Source of the DNA: Kozakia baliensis
GTDB taxonomy: Bacteria; Pseudomonadota; Alphaproteobacteria; Acetobacterales; Acetobacteraceae
Direction: 5' to 3'
Length of the DNA: 35,463 nt
NCBI RefSeq assembly: GCF_001787335.1
Contig: NZ_CP014679.1
Location: 1 to 35,463, forward strand
Of the stretch, positions 33,568 to 35,463 are shown piece after piece. Within the stretch, counting starts at the first letter, position 1. Every line of letters starts with the position of its first letter. Under the pieces are notes generated by a model. It was not told where the DNA came from. It searched no databases and saw only the letters and a program-made list of their open reading frames with translations. A program made the position numbers and the translations under genes.

Positions 33568-34623
33568 TCAGGGTTGACCACGCTTAGCAAACCACGTCTC
33601 GCAGAATTTGATGAAATGCCGCTCAGGGTTCTTCGGAGCGATCTCGTTATCACCCAGCCACATGCGCCATTCTCTTTCGAGATGATGCACATCCCACCCT
33701 GGCGCGATGTTCCGAGCATCCCCGTAAATATCAGGATCGAGCGCACCCATCCAAGCCTCGGCTGCTGGCTCGGCAGCTTTCATTGTGCCGCGATTGATGA
33801 ATGTTACCATGTCTTTCTGAGAATCGAATTCGACACGGTAATCCGGTAGATGATCGCTTGTAGCGAGGTTCTTTATCATCTGTCGGAATAATTTTTCTGG
33901 GCTTTGAGAGCCTGATTTTTTCAGTAGGATCTCAAGAGAGGCTTTCCATACCGCTTGCTGACCGCAATGTTTGCGAGCGAGTTCATAAACGCGTCGTTCC
34001 AGCGGTTTGCGTAGCCGGAAATAATCACGATGCAGTGTCAGAACATCATTGCTCTTAATTGCGTTAAAGACCCAATCCGACAGCTTGATCTCGCAATGCA
34101 ATAGGCGACCGTCGAGGCCAAGTTTGCGGCGGATGGATGAAGCGTCGATCAGGCCAAAACCGTCCACCTGTTCTTCGTCGCCTGTAACAATGTTAGTGCG
34201 GATACGTGTGCCTTCAAGGCGGTCGAGGGCTTCGATGAGGGCTTTGTAGTCCTTACCTGCCGTTCCGCGATTGGTGAAGATGAGTAAGTCGCGGCTGCTG
34301 ATCCTCACCCGTTGCGATACTTTTTCCCCGGCCTTTAGTTTCGCCATGATCTGCGAAATACAGTAAATCAGAATATCCTTATCGTAGATTGTAGCAAGAC
34401 CCTTCACGCTTGGCGTGATTTCCAGCCATTGCCCGTTATGTTCATAGCGACGAACGGAAGTTTCGGGTTTTTTCGACAGGGAATAGAACGGATGCTCCAT
34501 TTGCGGCATCACGTCCTTAAGCACGGCATCTGCCACGTCGCAGATGAATAAGTCATGCTGCGGATGACGCTCCGGCAGGAGGGCCTCATGAACAACAGGC
34601 AGATTCGGGGTTTCAGATACCAT
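33568..34623 (-). CDS. repA: Plasmid replication initiator protein RepA (RPA family)
   Basis: A 351-residue initiator of the RPA type (PF10134) common on plasmids of acetic acid bacteria. The core reads FYSLSKKPETSVRRYEHNGQ, LATIYDKDILIYCISQIMAK, VRISSRDLLIFTNRGTAGKD and YKALIEALDRLEGTRIRTN, the family pattern for two winged-helix domains, followed by HRDYFRLRKPLERRVYELARKH. It binds the iterons upstream and starts replication. Transcribed opposite to parA, converging with the parA-RHH operon. Its first codons contain a degenerate iteron, so it likely represses itself. Confidence 0.93.
   Translation of the reverse strand: MVSETPNLPVVHEALLPERHPQHDLFICDVADAVLKDVMPQMEHPFYSLSKKPETSVRRYEHNGQWLEITPSVKGLATIYDKDILIYCISQIMAKLKAGEKVSQRVRISSRDLLIFTNRGTAGKDYKALIEALDRLEGTRIRTNIVTGDEEQVDGFGLIDASSIRRKLGLDGRLLHCEIKLSDWVFNAIKSNDVLTLHRDYFRLRKPLERRVYELARKHCGQQAVWKASLEILLKKSGSQSPEKLFRQMIKNLATSDHLPDYRVEFDSQKDMVTFINRGTMKAAEPAAEAWMGALDPDIYGDARNIAPGWDVHHLEREWRMWLGDNEIAPKNPERHFIKFCETWFAKRGQP
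34603..34621. repeat. Degenerate iteron inside the repA start
   Basis: ATTCGGGGTTTCAGATACC matches the iteron consensus at 17 of 19 positions and encodes the first residues of RepA (V-S-E-T-P-N). Possible autoregulation site. Confidence 0.7.
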
Positions 34624-34630
34624 GCCTAAA

Positions 34631-34751
34631 GTTCGGGGTTTTAAATACCTGCGTCAAGTGATTCGGGGTTTTAAATACCGAAACCGAGATTCGGGGTTTT
34701 AAATACCGAGATTCGGGGTTTTAAATACCGAGATTCGGGGTTTTAAATACC
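34631..34751. repeat. Iteron array of the plasmid origin (five copies)
   Basis: Copies of ATTCGGGGTTTTAAATACC begin at 34631 (first base G), 34661, 34689, 34711 and 34733. The spacing falls from 30 to 28 to 22 and 22 bases, so the last three are in phase at two helical turns. They lie directly upstream of repA, the classic layout of an iteron-controlled origin. Confidence 0.97.
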
Positions 34752-34863
34752 AAACCGAGAAAAAAACCAGAAATTCCGTTTTTATATCAATGTGTTAAAT
34801 GGATGCTAGAATCGCTTAACACAGAATCTAACACCTATTTAACACCTCTCTAACCATTTGATC

Positions 34864-34872
34864 TGTGGATAA
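34864..34872. promoter_or_regulatory. DnaA box
   Basis: TGTGGATAA is the exact complement of the consensus TTATCCACA, located at the far side of the AT-rich region from the iterons. Confidence 0.85.
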
Positions 34873-35427
34873 CTCACAAACCTCAAAAATTTCCAACCAA
34901 ATTGAACCCAAGCACCGCCTCTTGGGGGCTCCGCCCCCCCCCCGGCATCCCCCTGCTCAGCCCTTTGGGCCTGCACTGGAACGGACACGCCTACGGCGCA
35001 AAGTCATGATCTGACGATGCGGAAACGCATCGTCTTTCCACCAGAGCACCTTCCTCATCCACGTTGGCGCCTTCGACGCCCTACGGGACTCTCCCGTTCA
35101 GCGCTCACCCAACACCTGCAATATCAGAAGAACCGGGCAAAACCATAAACTGCTCAAGACACATCGGAGTTCAGGCGATCATTCAGCAGCTCACGTGTCG
35201 CAACATGCCCGCTAGACGCCATAGGATGGCCGTACAGGCGTTATCAGATGTGGTGGCTGTTTGGGTGTCTGTAACGGGTGTTGTGGCCTGTGCGGCCATC
35301 CATAGTGCCCTGCGGAGCTTGATAGGCTGGCCATTGCCTATTCGCCTGAGTACGTCAGAAAAATGCATGCTGGTTGCTGAAACCGCAAACAGTTATTACA
35401 TTGGTAATAACATTGAGGGGATTCACT
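34873..35427. other. Region between the origin and the right-edge antitoxin; no intact gene
   Basis: 555 bases without a gene I can support. It contains a GGGGGC-TCC-GCCCCC hairpin followed by a C run (34924-34938), and on the minus strand at 35183-35368 a frame with KLRRALWMAAQ, which resembles the C-terminal LRRTLWMAAQ segment of IS110-family transposases. The nucleotide similarity to 13066-13100 supports a decayed IS110 relic. Both ends of the relic are unclear. Confidence 0.4.
35392..35411. promoter_or_regulatory. Perfect palindrome upstream of the MazE-like gene
   Basis: GTTATTAC-ATTG-GTAATAAC, 8-base arms with a 4-base centre, ends 17 bases before the start codon. AbrB/MazE-type antitoxins repress their own operon at such sites. 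Confidence 0.7.
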
Positions 35428-35463
35428 ATGGTCGAGCTGAAAGTGCGAAAATTCGGAAACTCA
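35428..35463 (+). CDS. MazE/AbrB-type antitoxin, N-terminus only (runs off the window)
   Basis: Twelve codons, MVELKVRKFGNS, open at the window edge, behind GAGGGG. The KVRKFGNS segment is the start of the swapped-hairpin DNA-binding domain of MazE/PemI/AbrB antitoxins, which usually continues with a G..LP motif. A toxin gene (MazF or PIN type) is expected downstream, outside the window. Confidence 0.75.
   Translation, partial: MVELKVRKFGNS

Larger units (their letters stand above)
34624..34872. other. Plasmid replication origin (oriV) region
   Basis: Iterons (34631-34751), then AT-rich DNA with repeated TTAACAC/GTGTTAA motifs (34785-34850), then a DnaA box. The AT-rich stretch could be the unwinding element. 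The GTGTTAA motifs echo the parA-region palindromes. Confidence 0.85.

Noticed and set aside
34631-34751. Iteron array as a CRISPR array
   Set aside because: Repeat units are 19-22 bases with almost no spacers, AT-rich cores and a neighbouring repA; this is an origin, not CRISPR.
34924-34938. GGGGGC-TCC-GCCCCC hairpin as a terminator
   Set aside because: The stem is perfect but is followed by C residues, not a T run, and no gene ends just upstream on either strand.

Overview
The window looks like part of a plasmid (or plasmid-derived replicon) from an acetic acid bacterium (Acetobacteraceae; Gluconobacter, Acetobacter or Komagataeibacter-like). This rests on a GC-rich codon bias, a rhizobial/Ti-type traA-traD transfer region, a RepA-type initiator with iterons, a bo3 oxidase remnant (cyoCD), an OprB porin, a single-chain dihydroxyacetone kinase, and a dense load of IS21, IS5, IS481, IS110 and Tn3 elements. 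The genus is an inference from recognised families; no search was run.

Layout. 1-3874: transfer region with a divergent traC-like/traD pair, a candidate oriT, and a long relaxase-helicase gene (traA) that carries a well-formed 72-codon gene in another frame. 3897-6290: stability island of three PIN-domain toxin-antitoxin modules plus a decayed antitoxin fragment, bracketed by a 44-bp direct repeat. 6301-6972: DUF6118-type membrane protein. 7000-9558: a 60-bp Tn3 end abutting a complete IS21 element (IS21-A) whose istA is frameshifted. 9700-15496: a dihydroxyacetone kinase gene split by a 4.2-kb stack of nested insertions (IS5-like Y inside IS5-like X; IS110 inside IS481) flanked by CTAG duplications. 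15788-23250: chromosome-like cargo, namely a DUF421 protein, an orphan TpsB transporter with an unknown exported partner, a secreted lipase divergent from a TetR regulator with a palindromic operator, an OprB porin killed by one in-frame stop, cyoD and the tail of cyoC. 23250-24965: an AT-richer, translationally coupled fragment (YcaQ/HTH_42-like tail, MFS transporter, head of a phosphonopyruvate/sulfopyruvate-decarboxylase-like gene), cut at both ends. 24966-31310: a second IS21 (IS21-B) whose istB is split by a complete 3.8-kb Tn3-family transposon with a 5-bp ATTAT duplication. 31311-31745: relics of IS21-A and of an IS5-family transposase. 31806-34872: replicon core with a serine recombinase, parA, a ribbon-helix-helix partner, repA on the other strand, five iterons plus a degenerate one inside repA, and a DnaA box. 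The last bases open a MazE/AbrB-type antitoxin gene behind a perfect palindrome.

How it works together. Replication (repA/iterons), partition (parA/RHH), multimer resolution (serine recombinase), addiction (TA modules) and conjugation (tra) form the plasmid backbone. The central 17 kb is cargo broken and rearranged by mobile elements. Several breakpoints lack target duplications or pair with mismatched flanks, which suggests recombination between IS copies. The most unusual items are the gene nested in traA, the predicted bridge-RNA region of the IS110 element, the remnant of a transferred gene cluster with an MFS pump, and the orphan two-partner secretion pair.
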